Shown: positions 1 through 12,060, counted from the stretch's first letter. The stretch is DNA of 64,000 bases from Misgurnus anguillicaudatus (GCF_027580225.2 NC_073358.2:48322001-48386000); one strand, 5' to 3'. Notes: generated by a model not told the origin, from the sequence alone. Program-made: numbers and translations.

Positions 1-837
1 TCTGTTATCTTTTGTGTTCTGTTTCAATGGTGCAGTACTAATGAGAGCGGCTGCTACTGGCAAGAGTCTGTTTTTATGTTGGGAAGTGTTTGATTTAATA
101 GGGCAAATACATGTCAGGCATTTTAAATCTGCTGTCTTGGACAAACTTTGGCTTTAGACCTTCTGCCTCTTCTCCTACATCTTATGGCCGGTGCATCGTA
201 TTGCACATCGACGGTTATTTTATTGTTACAGGTCGATGTATCTTAGTAGGCGTTCTTGCCCTACTTCAGATGATGTGTTTGGTTGAGTAACAGCTTTTGA
301 AAATCTGATCACAAATGAGATGCGGTGCCAGCAACCTGATGCTATTTCTTAGACAAGGTGCTAAAAATTTACATTTTGCATAGGAGCAGAGTTTGTGTAT
401 TAAGTGCAGCAGTACGTAATACATCATACCATGAACAAGATGAACGATTATCAGTGCCTGAATCAAACTCCATCCCGCAAGCCGATAATTTATGGCGCGT
501 TTCTCTATGCATCATTTTTTAATTATATCCCATATGGGGAGAGACTAATCATAAAGAACGGTGAAATTGCTTTAATAACATTAACTTCTCCCTCTCGGCT
601 ACACGTGACTACAGTATCACAGAGGAGACGGATCACGTGACCATTTCTTCACTCTCATTGGTTGCTGCCTAACAACCCAGCACATTTGCATAACCCTATC
701 TGTTTAACTTTACATAAGTCAAAGGATAAGCCCTAATTGTATGCTATTTGTCTGTAAAACACGAAATGTAAATAATTGATTGTTTTTAGCCAAGGTTTAT
801 AAATCTCTATAAATCTTGCATGAAAATATTTGCGTCA
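1..837. other. No recognisable feature
   Basis: AT-rich sequence with many stops in all frames. Short reading frames of 66 to 78 codons occur but show no domain, signal peptide or splice context. I see neither a gene nor a clear repeat boundary here. Confidence 0.5.
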
Positions 838-844
838 GGCTAGT

Positions 845-1090
845 AGTGTTGGGCGATATGCCTCATTATTGATCGTCCTATTGTCAGCCTGTGAGATCTC
901 CGATAAACGATAGTATCGGGGGGTGGGGCAATAGCATACTAATTTTTTTATTTGTTTATTTTTATTACATAGTTATTACTATGATGATAATTATAATAAC
1001 TATTGCCAACTATCGTCATGAAAGCCCGCTATCGGCCATATGTCTGACTATCGTCGATACACGATACAATCGCCTATACTATTGGCACAA
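845..1090. repeat. Fragment of a CGATA-rich hAT-like interspersed repeat
   Basis: The stretch opens with GTTGGGCGATATG and is dense in ATCG/CGAT words (GATCGTCC, CGATAAACGATAG, ATCGTCGATACACGATAC). This is the style of fish hAT-type MITE ends that begin with a variant of GGGCGATA. I cannot find a matching terminus or target duplication, so it is probably a truncated copy. Confidence 0.4.
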
Positions 1091-1429
1091 CTTCACAGGT
1101 TACAACTTCACTAATCTTGCAGAAATTTGTAACAATTTTACTACGTGGCTAATTTATATCAATTTGTACAAAGTGAATTATGCGAAAGAAGTACGATTAA
1201 AAAGCAATAATGACACCTCACACCAACCCCACATAACTGGTGTGAAAGTAGATTGTACGAAAACGTACAAATGAAATCGTACAAATTCATACGAAGTAGC
1301 CTCTTTGTAAAGTAGCTACAAATTGTCACAAAATTGTGTCTAATTCTAATGCGACATACACACCAAACGTGAGTTCAACGATTTGTGCAGGTAGATTACA
1401 TACAAAGTCAATGCAAAGACGTGATCAAA

Positions 1430-1637
1430 ATGACGCAATATGGGTGATGCGTTTGCGCAAAATTTGCGAAAAGTGATTACCGCGAGTAATCATGCGCTAT
1501 TCACCTCAAACGAGTCTTCGCCCAAATAAAAAATATTCTACTCGAGCGAAAAATTCGCATGACACGAAGTTAAATCCCGCAAGTAATCTAGAGCGAGTAA
1601 TGCGATGCCCTGCGTTTGGTGTGTACGTAGCATAAGT
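1430..1637. repeat. Interspersed repeat ending GCGTTTGGTGTGTACG (copy 1)
   Basis: Blocks of this stretch (CATGCGCTATTC, AGCGAAAAATTCGCATGACA, GCGATGC, GCGTTTGGTGTGTACG) recur in the same order at 63525-63690 and 63847-64000. It is therefore a dispersed repeat family with three diverged members near the two ends of the window. No coding potential is seen, and the family name is unknown to me. Confidence 0.55.
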
Positions 1638-1696
1638 AGACTATATTTATAGTGCTTGTGTGTTGTTTTTGGTCAATTATAAGGTCTACTATTCGG

Positions 1697-2124
1697 TAGG
1701 GCTGTGCAAAAATATAGATACAGCTAACTATCGTGATACATTTTTCCACATTAGTGTATTGATATTTCAATCTCTACTATCGATATTTTAAAAACCCCAT
1801 GGAATCCTTCTGTATGCGTCAAACAACCTGCTGTAGTTGTCACTGTCCAGTTGTCTGTCATATACTGCCATTCGGCCAATGTCTCATAAGTTAGCGGGAG
1901 TGAGAAAATGGCAGAAAATTCAAAGCCAACGTGTGGAGGCACTTTGGCTTAAAAAAAGTAAAAAAAATCAGCTCTATTTTTTACATTTTGGATTAAAAAA
2001 AAGAAAAAGTATTGCAATGTATCTCAACATGCAACGTATTGTATTGTACCGTGATACATTGTATCATGACATATGTATCGTGATATGTACCGTACCGTGA
2101 CGCCCTTGCCAATACCCAGCCCTA
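1697..2124. mobile_element. Non-autonomous hAT-type element, 428 bp, TSD CTATTCGG
   Basis: The element begins TAGGGCTGTGCAAA and ends CCCAGCCCTA. It is flanked on both sides by the 8-bp direct repeat CTATTCGG (1689-1696 and 2125-2132), the target-site length of hAT transposases. The interior is rich in ATCGATA/GATACA words. It includes a short ATGGCAGAAAA frame that resembles the start of a hAT transposase gene but stays open only briefly. A diverged relative lies near 30450-30803. Confidence 0.85.
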
Positions 2125-2132
2125 CTATTCGG

Positions 2133-3890
2133 TTATCATAGCTACCTGCAAAAGTTAATATGATGATATAATAATAATAGTTTTCATTTTGATGTGAAAT
2201 ATTCATATTACTCCCCTCGAGTTGGAAAAAACCCTTCTGGTGAACAGCTTGCTTTGAAAATGCCACAGAGTGCGTGCAAACACACTTGATCTTGGCATCC
2301 CCTCCCTCGCTGGTCCGTCTCGCCGGCATATTGTTCCTCTTATCTGATGGTAACCCCGCGACGAGCTCCCTCCAGATCGCCCTCGTTCCTCACCGCGTGG
2401 CCCTATCAGAGCTCACATCTGCCTCCGCCTCTGTTATACTGTCACAGCCCAGATAAACACACAGCTTATCGGCTTTCCGCGCCGCAGATATGACCTTTAA
2501 GAGAAAAGGCTGAGTGATCCATTGAGAGAACCGATAGAGGACGAGCACTTCATCAGGGAACAACAGAGAGAGAGAAAGAAAGCAGGAAATATGCTCGGGA
2601 GAAGGGCACTAGAGTCAGAAACAAGTGCATAGGGAGGAAGCAAAGATTGTTTTGAGAGGGCAGAAAGAAACGAAGAAGAGTTTAAGAAGGAAATGAAAGA
2701 TGGGTACAGCGACACTTAACGCCAATTGGTTAACTTAAGTCCCGCGCATTAGTTAGAAGAACCGATTACCATATTGGTAGAAGTGTCGCCTCAAGTGGAC
2801 AAAACTTGCGTACATCGTCCAGTCGAGTCAAAGTTTGATTTCACATTGATTTATGTAGGATGAGTTTTGTATAGCCAAAAAATTACTTTAGCTGGGTTTT
2901 GACAGGCAGAGGTACAAAAGAAACGCATGATAAAGTGTACGATTGAATGCAATTTACACCAAGTCGCTTTGGATAAAAGCATAAATGTTAACAGCAATAT
3001 ACAGATAGGCCTATAATAAAATAGATAATTAAAATTAAAACTTTCACACATGCGCCGGCTTAAAACAGCTCCTTGAGGGGCAAATGCATCTATAAATTGG
3101 GATACTTTGGGTTTTTCAACCAAAATGTTCATAGCTGACAAAACAAAAGCAGCTGCACTTGCATGGCTTGAAATAGCAGCCCAGAAATCCACTAAGATGG
3201 CTGCCGAGCGGACCAACTTGCATTATAAATGATGCCGGAGAGACCCAGGGACTCAAAAGAGGTCTGACTCAAGCCTCATTTCTCATCCCAGCCATTTTCC
3301 TGCAGTGGATCTGGAGGTTTGTCTGAGCAGTGAAACACAGGCAGGGGCTAAATAATGCATATGCTTTATTTCAGCAGGAGTTCGCCCTTTCTGTAGTGTA
3401 CTTATTAAAACAGTGGCCATTTCTGTCCTTGTCTTTCCGGGGTTTATACAGAAACGTTCCCATGTCCGAGATGAAAACGTGGGCAGCACTTTTCCCTATA
3501 ACAAGGAGAAAGAAAGCTATGGTAGTTGCTGTATTTTTAACGATTTTCACACTCGGTTTGAAAGCATGGGTCTAAACCCAAGTTTTGCTCCATCCACCCC
3601 CACAGATTTCATCTCGCATGCTGGTTTTGGATCTGAACGGCAGTGCGTTTGCGTCATAAATGAGACATTCGGAGACGAGCATTTATGAGAAATTATTGGT
3701 ACTGTAACTAGTGTTACTGGGGGCAAGCAAACATGCTAATTAGACGTCATTAATCACTTCTGTGTGGCCCGATTGCTTTAGTACTTATTAAAAACGCCAT
3801 TCCCAGATCACCTTTTTTAAGTGAATGAAAAACATTCAGTTTTTATCAATTCAGAATACACCAGAGTTTCATTTTAGCCAAACTTAGATA
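2133..3890. other. Repeat-poor non-coding stretch; 3230-3790 possibly conserved
   Basis: No gene is supported. The purine-rich part at 2500-2710 (AGAGAGAG, GAAGAAG) is low complexity. The segment from about 3230 to 3790 looks unlike the surrounding MITEs, with balanced composition, no terminal repeats and homeobox-like TAATTA/ATTAATC words. I flag it as a possible conserved non-coding element on appearance only. Confidence 0.3.
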
Positions 3891-3902
3891 TCTCAGAATG
3901 TT

Positions 3903-4243
3903 AATGCTAGTGGCGTTGCGAGGGGGGGCTTTGGGGGCTTAAGCCCCTTAAGTTTTGTCAAAAGCACCTGATCTTTTGAGGATTGAAAACGTTTGAGTTC
4001 ACAAATGTAAAAGATTTTATTATTACTTCTAATGTATTTTCCTAGTACACAAATTCAATCTGTTTGCAATATATCATTGTGTATTGTATGCGCAATTTAT
4101 TACGTTAAAATATTTAAAAAATGCAAGAAATGTGGGCAGACCCCAACGGAAATAGAGGGGACGAACTAAACTCGTACCAAGGGCGTGGTGAGCTTGATCC
4201 TGCTTACATAGGTTTGTACCGCTTATATCACGCAGTACCGCAA
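3903..4243. repeat. Probable truncated interspersed repeat
   Basis: Starts with a G-run palindromic end (GGGGGCTTAAGCCCC at about 3932-3946) and continues as AT-rich sequence with no reading frame. The abrupt composition change suggests an old repeat, but no second terminus was found. A hAT element is inserted at its right-hand side. Confidence 0.25.
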
Positions 4244-4251
4244 CATCCAAC

Positions 4252-4592
4252 CAGGGGCGTAGCCAGAATTTTATTTTTGGGGGGTCCTATCCTAAAATGA
4301 GGGGGCAATTCAACTATATATATGATGTAGATGGCACATTGTCACCGAATATTAATGAACTCTCATGCGAAGATGACAGCGTAAATTACGCACAACAATG
4401 CGTGACATGAGCTAATCCAAGTTTGAAAATAGCTGCATTTTACCACGTAGCATTTTGATTGGTCAATCTATCAATCAGACTAAGAAATAAATATTTCCTT
4501 ATTTTATTTTAAGCAATTGGAAATCTGAGGGGGCCGGACATGTAAATGAGGGGGCCAAGGCCCACCCAGGCCCCCTTGTGGCTACGCCCCTG
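4252..4592. mobile_element. Non-autonomous hAT-type element, 341 bp, TSD CATCCAAC
   Basis: The inverted termini CAGGGGCGTAGCCA and TGGCTACGCCCCTG are near-perfect. The flanking 8-bp target duplication CATCCAAC (4244-4251 and 4593-4600) is exact. G-runs lie inside both ends. There is no reading frame, so it would need a transposase in trans. The intact duplication indicates an undisturbed insertion. Confidence 0.92.
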
Positions 4593-4798
4593 CATCCAAC
4601 AGCAAAATTCAACTGCAGTAGCCACCATTCAACCTGAAGAGGGCAGCACTCAGACTTTTTTACACCATATATTGTAGCATTGAAACACTTTATACCCAAA
4701 TATCAAAAAAGTTACTCAAATCAATGAACAGCACTAATTAAACCCCAATTTAAAGATCATTAACTAAAAAAAAGTTGGTTTAGGGTTTAGTTACTCTT

Positions 4799-5921
4799 TA
4801 TGGAAGCCCATTTCCGCCACATAAGAAAAAAAATCATGCTCTGATAAATCATAATTATGAGTTTAAAAGTCATAATTATGACATAAGTCATAATTATGAG
4901 ATAAAAAGTCAAAATTATGACTTTAAAAGTCATAATTATGAGATAAAAAGTCGAAATTATGAGATAAAAAGTCAAAATTATGAGATAAAAAGTCATAATT
5001 ATGAGATAAAAAGTCAAAATTATGACTTTAAAAGTCATAATTATGAGATAAAAAGTCGAAATTATGAGATAAAAAGTCAAAATTATGAGATAAAAAGTCA
5101 TAATTATGAGATAAAAAGTCAAAATTATGACTTTAAAAGTCATAATTATGAGATAAAAAGTCGAAATTATGACTTTAAAAGTCATAATTATGAGATAAAA
5201 AGTCGAAATTATGAGATAGAAAGTCAAAATTATGACTTTAAAAGTCATAATTATGAGATAAAAAGTCAAAATTATGACTTTAAAAGTCATAATTATGAGA
5301 TAAAAAGTCATAATTATGAGATGATAAAAAGTCGAAATTATGAGTTTAAAAGTCATAATTATGAGATAAAAAGTCGAAATTATAAGATAAAAAGTCATAA
5401 TTATGACTTTTTATCTCATAATTATGACTTTTTATCTCATAATTATGACTTTTAAAGTCATAATTTCGACTTTTGATCTCGTAATTATGACTTTAAAAGT
5501 CATAATTTCGACTTTTTATCCCATAATTATGACTTTAAAAGTCATAATTTCGACTTTTTATCTCATAATTATGACTTTAAAAGTCATAATTTCGACTTTT
5601 TATCTCATAATTATGACTTTAAAAGTCATAATTTTGACTTTCTATCTCATAATTTCGACTTTTTATCTTATAATTATGACTTTTTATCTCATAATTATGA
5701 CTTTAAAAGTCATAATTTTGACTTTAAAAGTCATAATTATGAGATAAAAAGTCATAATTTCGACTTTTTATCATCTCATAATTATGACTTTTAAAGTCAT
5801 AATTTCGATTTTTTTATCTCATAATTATGAATTTAAAGTCATAATTTCGACTTTTAAAGTCATAATTATGATTTATCAGAACGTGATTTTTTTTCTTATG
5901 TGGCGGAAATGGGCTTCCATA
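4799..5921. mobile_element. Foldback MITE with satellite-like arms, 1.12 kb, TSD ACTCTT
   Basis: Inverted termini (TATGGAAGCCCATTTCCGCC at the left, its complement at the right) are flanked by the 6-bp direct repeat ACTCTT (4793-4798, 5922-5927). Inside, both arms are long runs of short variants of AGTCATAATTATGAGATAAA, inverted about a centre at 5400/5401 where the two sides pair perfectly for more than 15 bp each way. The transcript or single strand could fold into one hairpin of about 500 bp per arm. Open frames of up to 203 codons occur on both strands but only because the repeat lacks stops; they spell low-complexity Leu/Ile/Met/Phe/Thr peptides and are not genes. Confidence 0.9.
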
Positions 5922-5929
5922 ACTCTTTA

Positions 5930-6800
5930 AACATCTTGAAAAACACAGTTTCAATTGATGCATTGAACTTCCATTGAAACAGGAAGCTAGGGCAGGACAT
6001 ACTGAGTGGCTCCGCCCCCTTTAGCAATAGTATTTGTGAGTAGTCTACCTCACACCCTGGAGTCTAAGAAGCTAAAATGCAGAATGATGTCAAAAATAAT
6101 CAATTGTATTGCTTTTCTGTAAGTTGTTTATATCTTCTAAATGCGAATTTGGAAGCACAATAGTTTATGGATATCCTTAAGGTTAACATATTCATACTAA
6201 AAGCCAAAAAACGTCAATTTTGATTAAATGGGGACATTAAATTCTGCATAGCGACGGATGAGAACTTGCCCTTTGCATGTAACAAGCCTTAGCTGGCATG
6301 GATCAGCGAGGAGGGAAGGCTTGTGTCGGATCAGGCCAGCTCACCGCTTTGCCTTGTAATTGCTGGCTTATAGCATGGACAGGAGAAACATCAGAAGACA
6401 GACAGATGGTCCTACCTCTCACATCCCTCTCTGGAAGCGATTCAGCAGGCAGGCTGATTGAATTCAAGTGTTGGGACTCTAAGCCTGCCTGCTGCCACAT
6501 TCCAGCTGAGAAAGACGACATTTTCACTCCAACATTTGTCTCGCTCTTCTCCTCACGGTTTCTTTCATTTTTTCCTCTTTGTGTTTTCTTCCTAGTTGTT
6601 TTCTCATTTTCGCCCTGTGTTTCTCACTCTCTTGTTTCTGTTGTTTTTCTTTGATTGGTCACAGTGTGAGTCATTCAACAAATGACTGCCACCTCGCTTC
6701 TGCATGCAAGTTGCCTCTGCAGAACTGGGACAGGCAGAGATAATGGAAGTTGCTGTACAGCAATATAAATGAGAATCATCAACCATCGAGTTATCCTAGA
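5930..6800. other. Non-coding stretch; 6290-6540 possibly conserved
   Basis: No gene is supported. The 6290-6540 part is GC-balanced with no terminal repeats or tandem structure, and its reading frames on both strands lack domains. It is followed by a T-rich tract (6540-6655). It could be a conserved non-coding element, but this rests on appearance alone. Confidence 0.25.
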
Positions 6801-6829
6801 TTTTTTTTTCAAGAAATGTAAATAGTTTG

Positions 6830-8095
6830 CTTGGCAGAACTTACCAACCACAATGCGAGGCTGTTTTGGATGGTTGCCAGAATTTTGCAGTTGCTAAGGT
6901 CATCAGAGTGGTTTCACTGTTGCCATGCGGTTGCTAGGGTGTTGATAAGTGTTTTCCAGAGAATGCTTGGTAGTTGCCGGTGTGTTGCAGTTGCTAAGGT
7001 AGTTAGAATGGTTTCAGTGTTGCCATGAAGTAGTTGGGAAGTTGATGGGTGATGTCTATTTAATCCTGGCAGTTACCGGGGTGTTGCCATTGTTAAGGTG
7101 ATCTAAGTGGTTTTAGTATTGATTGGTGGTTTCCAGGGTGTTGCAGTTGCTAAGCTAATTAAAATGGTTTCAGTGCTGCCATGCAGTTGCTGGAAAGTTG
7201 ATAGAAAATATATAGTTAATTCTGGGCAGTTGCCAGGGGGTTGCCATTGCTAAGGTCATCTGAGTGGTTTTAGTGTTGTCATGCAGTTGCTGGGAAGTTG
7301 ATAGTGACATTTTTTAGGTCATTCTGGCCAGTTGCAGTTGCTAAGCTAATAAGAATGGTTTCAGTGTTGTCATACAGCTGCTGGGAAGTTAATGGGTGAT
7401 TTCTAGTTAATTCTAGGAAGTTTCCAGGGTGTTGCTTTTGCCAAGGTCACCTGAGTGGTTTTAGTGTTGCCATGCACTTGCTGAAAAGTTAATGTCTAGT
7501 TCATTCTGGGCAGTTGCCAGGGCGTTGCCATTGCTAAGGTCAACTGAGTGGTTTATGTGTTGCCATGCAGTTGCTGGGAAGTCGATGGGTGACTTCTAGT
7601 TAATTCTAGGGAAGTTGCCAGGGTGTTGCTGTTGCTAAGGTCATCTGAGTGGTTTTAGTGTTTCCATGCAGTTGCTGGAAGGTTGAAGGGTGATGTCTAG
7701 TTAATTCTGGGCAGTTGCTTGGGTGTTGCTATTGCTAAGGTCATCTGAGCGGTTTTAGTGTTGAGAAGTGGTTTCCAGGGTGTCGCAGTTGCTAAGCTAA
7801 TTAAAATTGTATCAGTGTTGCCATGCAGTTGCTGGGTGATTTCTAGTTAATTCTGGGAAGTTGCCAGGGTGTTGTCATTGCTAAGGTCACCTGAGTGGTT
7901 TTAGTGTTGTCATGCGGTTGCAAGGATGTTTTAAAGTGTTTTACAGTGAATTATGGGCAGTTGCTGGGGTGTTTCTATTGCTAAGGTCATCTGAGTGGTT
8001 TTAGTATTGAGGGGTGGTTTCCAGGATGTTGCAGTTGCTAAGCTAAAAAGAATGGTTTCAGTGTGGCCATGCAGTAGCTGGGAAGTTGAGTAATA
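6830..8095. repeat. GTTGC minisatellite, about 14 units of roughly 100 bp
   Basis: A diverged tandem array in which the phrases GTTGCTAAGGTCATCTGAG, GTGGTTTTAGTGTTGCCATG, CAGTTGCTGGGAAGTTGAT and GGCAGTTGCCAGGGTGTTGC recur in order. The anchor word TTGCTAAG(G/C)T or a close variant appears about every 60-105 bp, near 6890, 6990, 7145, 7247, 7335, 7531, 7630, 7730, 7788, 7877, 7977 and 8033. Units are not homogenised, so the array is old. No protein is encoded. Confidence 0.85.
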
Positions 8096-9239
8096 ACAAA
8101 ATAATAACACACCTCTACAAGCCACATGATTCAAACTAGAAATGTCTGCAGCACAAACAGTGTGAGATTAATAACACCAGGGACAGCATAAGGAGAGGAG
8201 ATGAGCCACTCGTATGGAAAACTAATGGAAGAAATATTATAGCGCCTTAAGGAAGAGAACCAATAGTTTGTTGATTTCAGAATGAGCATGCACATTAAAA
8301 TGTTAGCTGGCTTTAAAGCCATCTATAGACTAGTACACTTCTAAACATTAACAAAATTAACTTTTAGCGGTTCTGTGCATATAAAACTTATAGCCTTGCT
8401 TCTTGAAATGCAATGACTCGTACTGTGCTCTACCATTCTTTCCAATAGAAAGTGCTTTAAAATAAGTCCACCCCCTTAATGCCAAATACTTCCACCTGGT
8501 AATATCAAGTGGCAAATCATCACAACAAAGCAATTATTTGTCACGCTGTCAAACTTTGATTGTCTTAATCTCATTATTAGATTACTGTATAAGACTTTAG
8601 CCTGGATTTTATAGACAGGGTCACAATTGACAAATATTGGAATAGTTGGGGAATGGTATTGCTGTTGTCGATTTGGTAATTAACAGTTTGAGAGATTTCA
8701 GTCTTTCCCAATTCAAGTAGAAAATAGCTGCAATACATAGCAAACAGCAGCCTGGGGTTGTTTCCAAGATGCCCGTCAACGGGACTAAGTTGCCTTCAAG
8801 CAACGTTAGTTCCATGCCAATGTTTAATACTTATCATTCAGGTTTTGGAAAAACCCACACTGCGGCAAAATAGTATAAAAAAGTCTTGTAATCTGTAAAC
8901 CTAATGCACCCTGTAGACTCTACTGAGGAGACATGAAAGCAGTCAGCTTTTTCAGGTCAATTTGCCTCAAGGGTGTTTACGCCTAGAAAACTTCAGTGAT
9001 CAGTGTGGGCTGAGTTAGAAACCGAAGATGATAACAGCGTTTGGCTTATCGTCTCACAAATTTTCCATCCTCATCACGCAACCGGGGGTCAATATCACTC
9101 GACCGCTGGCCTTCTCAAGTGGCTTTAATGATCTAAACCTGTTGCCAGTGACTTGCTGTGTTTTTTTGTGAGATCTTTACCTGTACCTTTACAAGTTCTT
9201 TCTGTGTGGTCACATCAGGATTTGAGCTTGCAAAATAAT
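8096..9239. other. No recognisable feature
   Basis: AT-rich unique-looking sequence without long frames, tandem structure or terminal repeats that I can match elsewhere in the window. Confidence 0.45.
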
Positions 9240-9244
9240 GTCAC

Positions 9245-9640
9245 ATTCTACAGTCTTTAAGGATAATTCTGGTATTTAACACTTTGAGTCTCATTTCTGG
9301 TTTGTTTTGGATGAACTACAGTGATGGACACAGAAATTTTGACAATGGGTCGTGTCTTGAGTTTTGGCTCGTTTGGAGGCGTCTCTTGGCTGCTTCAGAA
9401 TGGAAGTCAATGGTCATGCACAAACATGTCATTAAAACAACACATAACGTTCATCTTCAAAACTGTACTACTCACCGAGTGGTTCGTGGTGTTCGTTGAT
9501 GATTAAAAACAAGTTGTGTAGCGAAATACAGTTTCTGTCGTGTTTTATTTGGCATTTTGTAAAATTCCATTGACTTCTTTTGGAAGACTCATTGCTCGCT
9601 GATATATCACTCCGCTGCCGGGAAACAGAAAAGGGTCTGT
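9245..9640. repeat. Partial MITE of the AAGGAC/ATAATTC-GGTATTT type
   Basis: Starts TTAAGGATAATTCTGGTATTT and contains the same kinds of blocks as the complete foldback at 36841-37626: CATTGACTT next to Tyr-poor T-rich sequence, the CACCGAGTGGTTCGTGGTGTTC phrase (compare CTCCGAGTGGTCAGGGGTGTTC at 37048), and CACTCCGCTGCCGGGAA. The second arm is missing, so it is a half element or a related family. Confidence 0.45.
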
Positions 9641-10369
9641 TTACATGTGGTTGTAGTTTTTTCGCTCGGTTTCTCTCAGAAGAAATTTTTCCCATATTTG
9701 TAGGGCTGGACCAGAATATTCGAATATTTGTTCCGTGGGTTGACATTCGATTTTCAGTTTTGAGATTCGAATATATATATAAATATTTTACAGCGTTAAT
9801 GCAGAGCTTTTGCCAAGCAGGAAGTGCGCTTCTTTAGCTCTTAAAGTGTGCGGATCTGTTGACTTGCATATATGAAAAAGATTGCCAATATTTTTTGGAG
9901 AGAACATATAGACCCCTTCAAGGTTTGTAAACATTGAATGACTATCGGGTGCGCGCGCAGCATGGGCTCAAACTGTTCATACCATCGAGGCTTTATAATT
10001 TAATCTAACAGGGCTGAAAAAATGATGACTTACCTCAAATGAAGTGAGCACTACAAACACAAACCTCTTTGATCTGTTATGAAATGAGGATTATTCAATT
10101 TTGGCCGTATATGGGTGCACACATTATCTGACTTCACATAACAGCTTTCTCCCAATATATTAATATACAGCATATTATTATAATGCTGCAAATAATACGT
10201 GGAGTAGCAGCTTTCAATAAATATTTTTAAAATTCGTTAATAAATCCAACAGCCGCTTTGACAGGGCTACACGTCCATAAGAGGTTTCTAGGTTAATAAA
10301 CCATTGCCTCTTTGTTTCTACATTTAAAAGACAAAGCTGGCAATTTTTCCAATACTTTTGTTCTTTTAA

Positions 10370-10400
10370 TTATTTTATTTTATTTTATTTTATTTTATTT
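10370..10400. repeat. (TTTTA)n microsatellite
   Basis: About six perfect tandem copies of the pentanucleotide TTTTA just upstream of the DIRS element. Confidence 0.85.
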
Positions 10401-10501
10401 ATAAATCACTCTGGGTTATCTGATGTATCTATTTGGCTTGTGTTTTGTTTCCGTGCACTTGAGGCATTATGCACATTTGTTCCCTTTCAGTCGGTCACTA
10501 C

Positions 10502-10667
10502 GACGTCACGTCGTGACCGACGAATTGGGAACTCGCTTAGAGAGACCAATCTGCTTCGAATACTACAAAAAACGCCAATGAACTTGGCATTGAGATATTT
10601 GCATAATGCTGGCGCCGCCCCGCCAGGTGCGTATATAAGGCGCACGTGCAAATAAGGAAATCAGCTT
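10502..10667 (+). repeat. DIRS left inverted terminal repeat with TATA box
   Basis: Reverse complement of 16225-16390 over 166 bp. It contains TATATAA at 10632-10638 within a GC-rich context (GGTGCGTATATAAGGCGCAC), a plausible promoter for the element. The outermost palindromic words GACGTCACGTCGTGACCGAC also include a CRE-like TGACGTCA-related site. Confidence 0.9.
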
Positions 10668-11039
10668 TTTTCGCTTCGAAAGCCGGCTTTATCTGACTGA
10701 GAAGCTACTCTCTGCTCTTCTGGGAACGGTTGCTGAAGTTGATTGACAAGCAGTACTAACACAGCGGACGCTCGCAGTATTCCACTGCTCTGCATATTTT
10801 TTGTTTTGAGTTTAGTGTGTGCGTTGCCTTTCCCTGTGCGCATCATCAGCTGAGCACCTAAAGAGTGATTTCCCTAAAGAGTGATACGTTAGAGCTCTGT
10901 GTCTTTTTAAAGACAGCCACTCTCTCGTATATTCGGAGATCAGCGTCCTTTTCAGGATTGCTTTTCGTCCGTGCGATCTTGGATGTGAGAGGTATAAGGG
11001 TTCCAGTTTCGGTCACGAGCGCTGTCTTCATGCTTGGGC

Positions 11040-12060
11040 ATCAAGCACTCTGAGGCTGCGTTCGTGGAGAGTCTTTGTTCTCTCTGTGAGAGCATAACCC
11101 TCTTGGATTGCGGAGACGACTGACGTTTCTACGGGAATGCTGTCCGCGCCTTTGCAGTGCTGACACCGCCATGGTGCGGCTGTCAAGCGCTCGCATGACG
11201 CTCTTCGCATCACTTACGGGCGCTGTCCGTACGCTGAGTAGGACGGAGGATACGTCCTCCACCTACCGGCCTTTCATCCTCAGCCGGTTGAGGCTCCGGT
11301 GGAGACGGCAGAGTCGTGTTCTACGATTTCTGCCGATCCATTGGACCTCCTTCTGGTCCCGTTCACTTCTGCAGCATCAGAGGGGTGTCCAATTTTTCCT
11401 CCGAAGTGGAGTCGTTCCGGAGATGGCGGCCGTGCCCGCTCGATCGACGGAAACGGTAGAGATGGAGAGGTTAACCCCTCTCCGCCCGAACCGTACCGCC
11501 CACGTGATTGGTATTTCGGAGCTGCTCGGGCCTCTCGGTCCTCTTCTCCTGTGCCTTTCTTCCCGACGGCACGAAGAGCTGACGTGATTTGCGGCCATTC
11601 GGTCGTTCAGCTTCAGCTTTCACCCCTCACCTCCCTCACCAATGGAGCCGCTAAGGGCGGGGACCCCTTCAGTGGAGCGGGGGGTTGCGATGCAGCTGCG
11701 TTCCTGGAGGGACCACCCAACCCTTCCCTCCCGTATTTGTAGACAGTCGTCCGGTTACGGGCGCTGTCCGTCAGGCATGCGGAGAGGCGGCTTCAGCCCT
11801 GCACGTAATAACGTTGCTACAGGTTCACCAAGGATTTACGAGGGAAGCCGCGACCTTCTGTCGTGCGATGTCCACCACAGTGGTTCAAGATCGCCACCTT
11901 TGGCTGTGTCTGGCTGACGGATGCAGGCGAGAACAACTTCTTGAATGCTCCTGTCTCACAGACCGGCCTCTTCGGCGAGGCCGTGGAGTCGTACAGCTCC
12001 GCTGCGCAGACTGAGGCGATCTCTTAGGTCATGCCCCGGCGAAGGAGAGCTGCCCTTGGT
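11040..12060 (+). pseudogene. Decayed DIRS gag-like region
   Basis: No continuous frame. In the frame covering 11685-12014 the peptide shows the phrases GAVRQACGEAASALH, LLQVHQGF and DRHLWLCLAD. After a frameshift, NAPVSQTGLFGEAVE is read near 11944-11990. These phrases match what I recognise as the C-terminal part of gag-like proteins of fish DIRS elements. An upstream segment near 11140-11220 keeps Cys residues and a Leu/Ala/Arg-rich stretch like the N-terminal part. Several indels break the frame. Assignment rests on my recognition of the family, not on a search. Confidence 0.6.

Noticed and set aside
891..1274. 127-codon frame near the left edge
   Set aside because: It spans a repeat fragment and AT-rich DNA, and the peptide has no domain.
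4787..5747. Long open frames (203 and 114 codons) on opposite strands
   Set aside because: They run through the foldback element's short-period repeat and encode only repeated Leu/Ile/Met/Phe/Thr words; openness comes from the repeat lacking stops.
11108..11742. Frames of 159 and 147 codons overlapping in different phases
   Set aside because: They are GC-rich shadows within the decayed gag region of the DIRS element. The recognisable gag phrases lie in other phases, so these are not separate genes.
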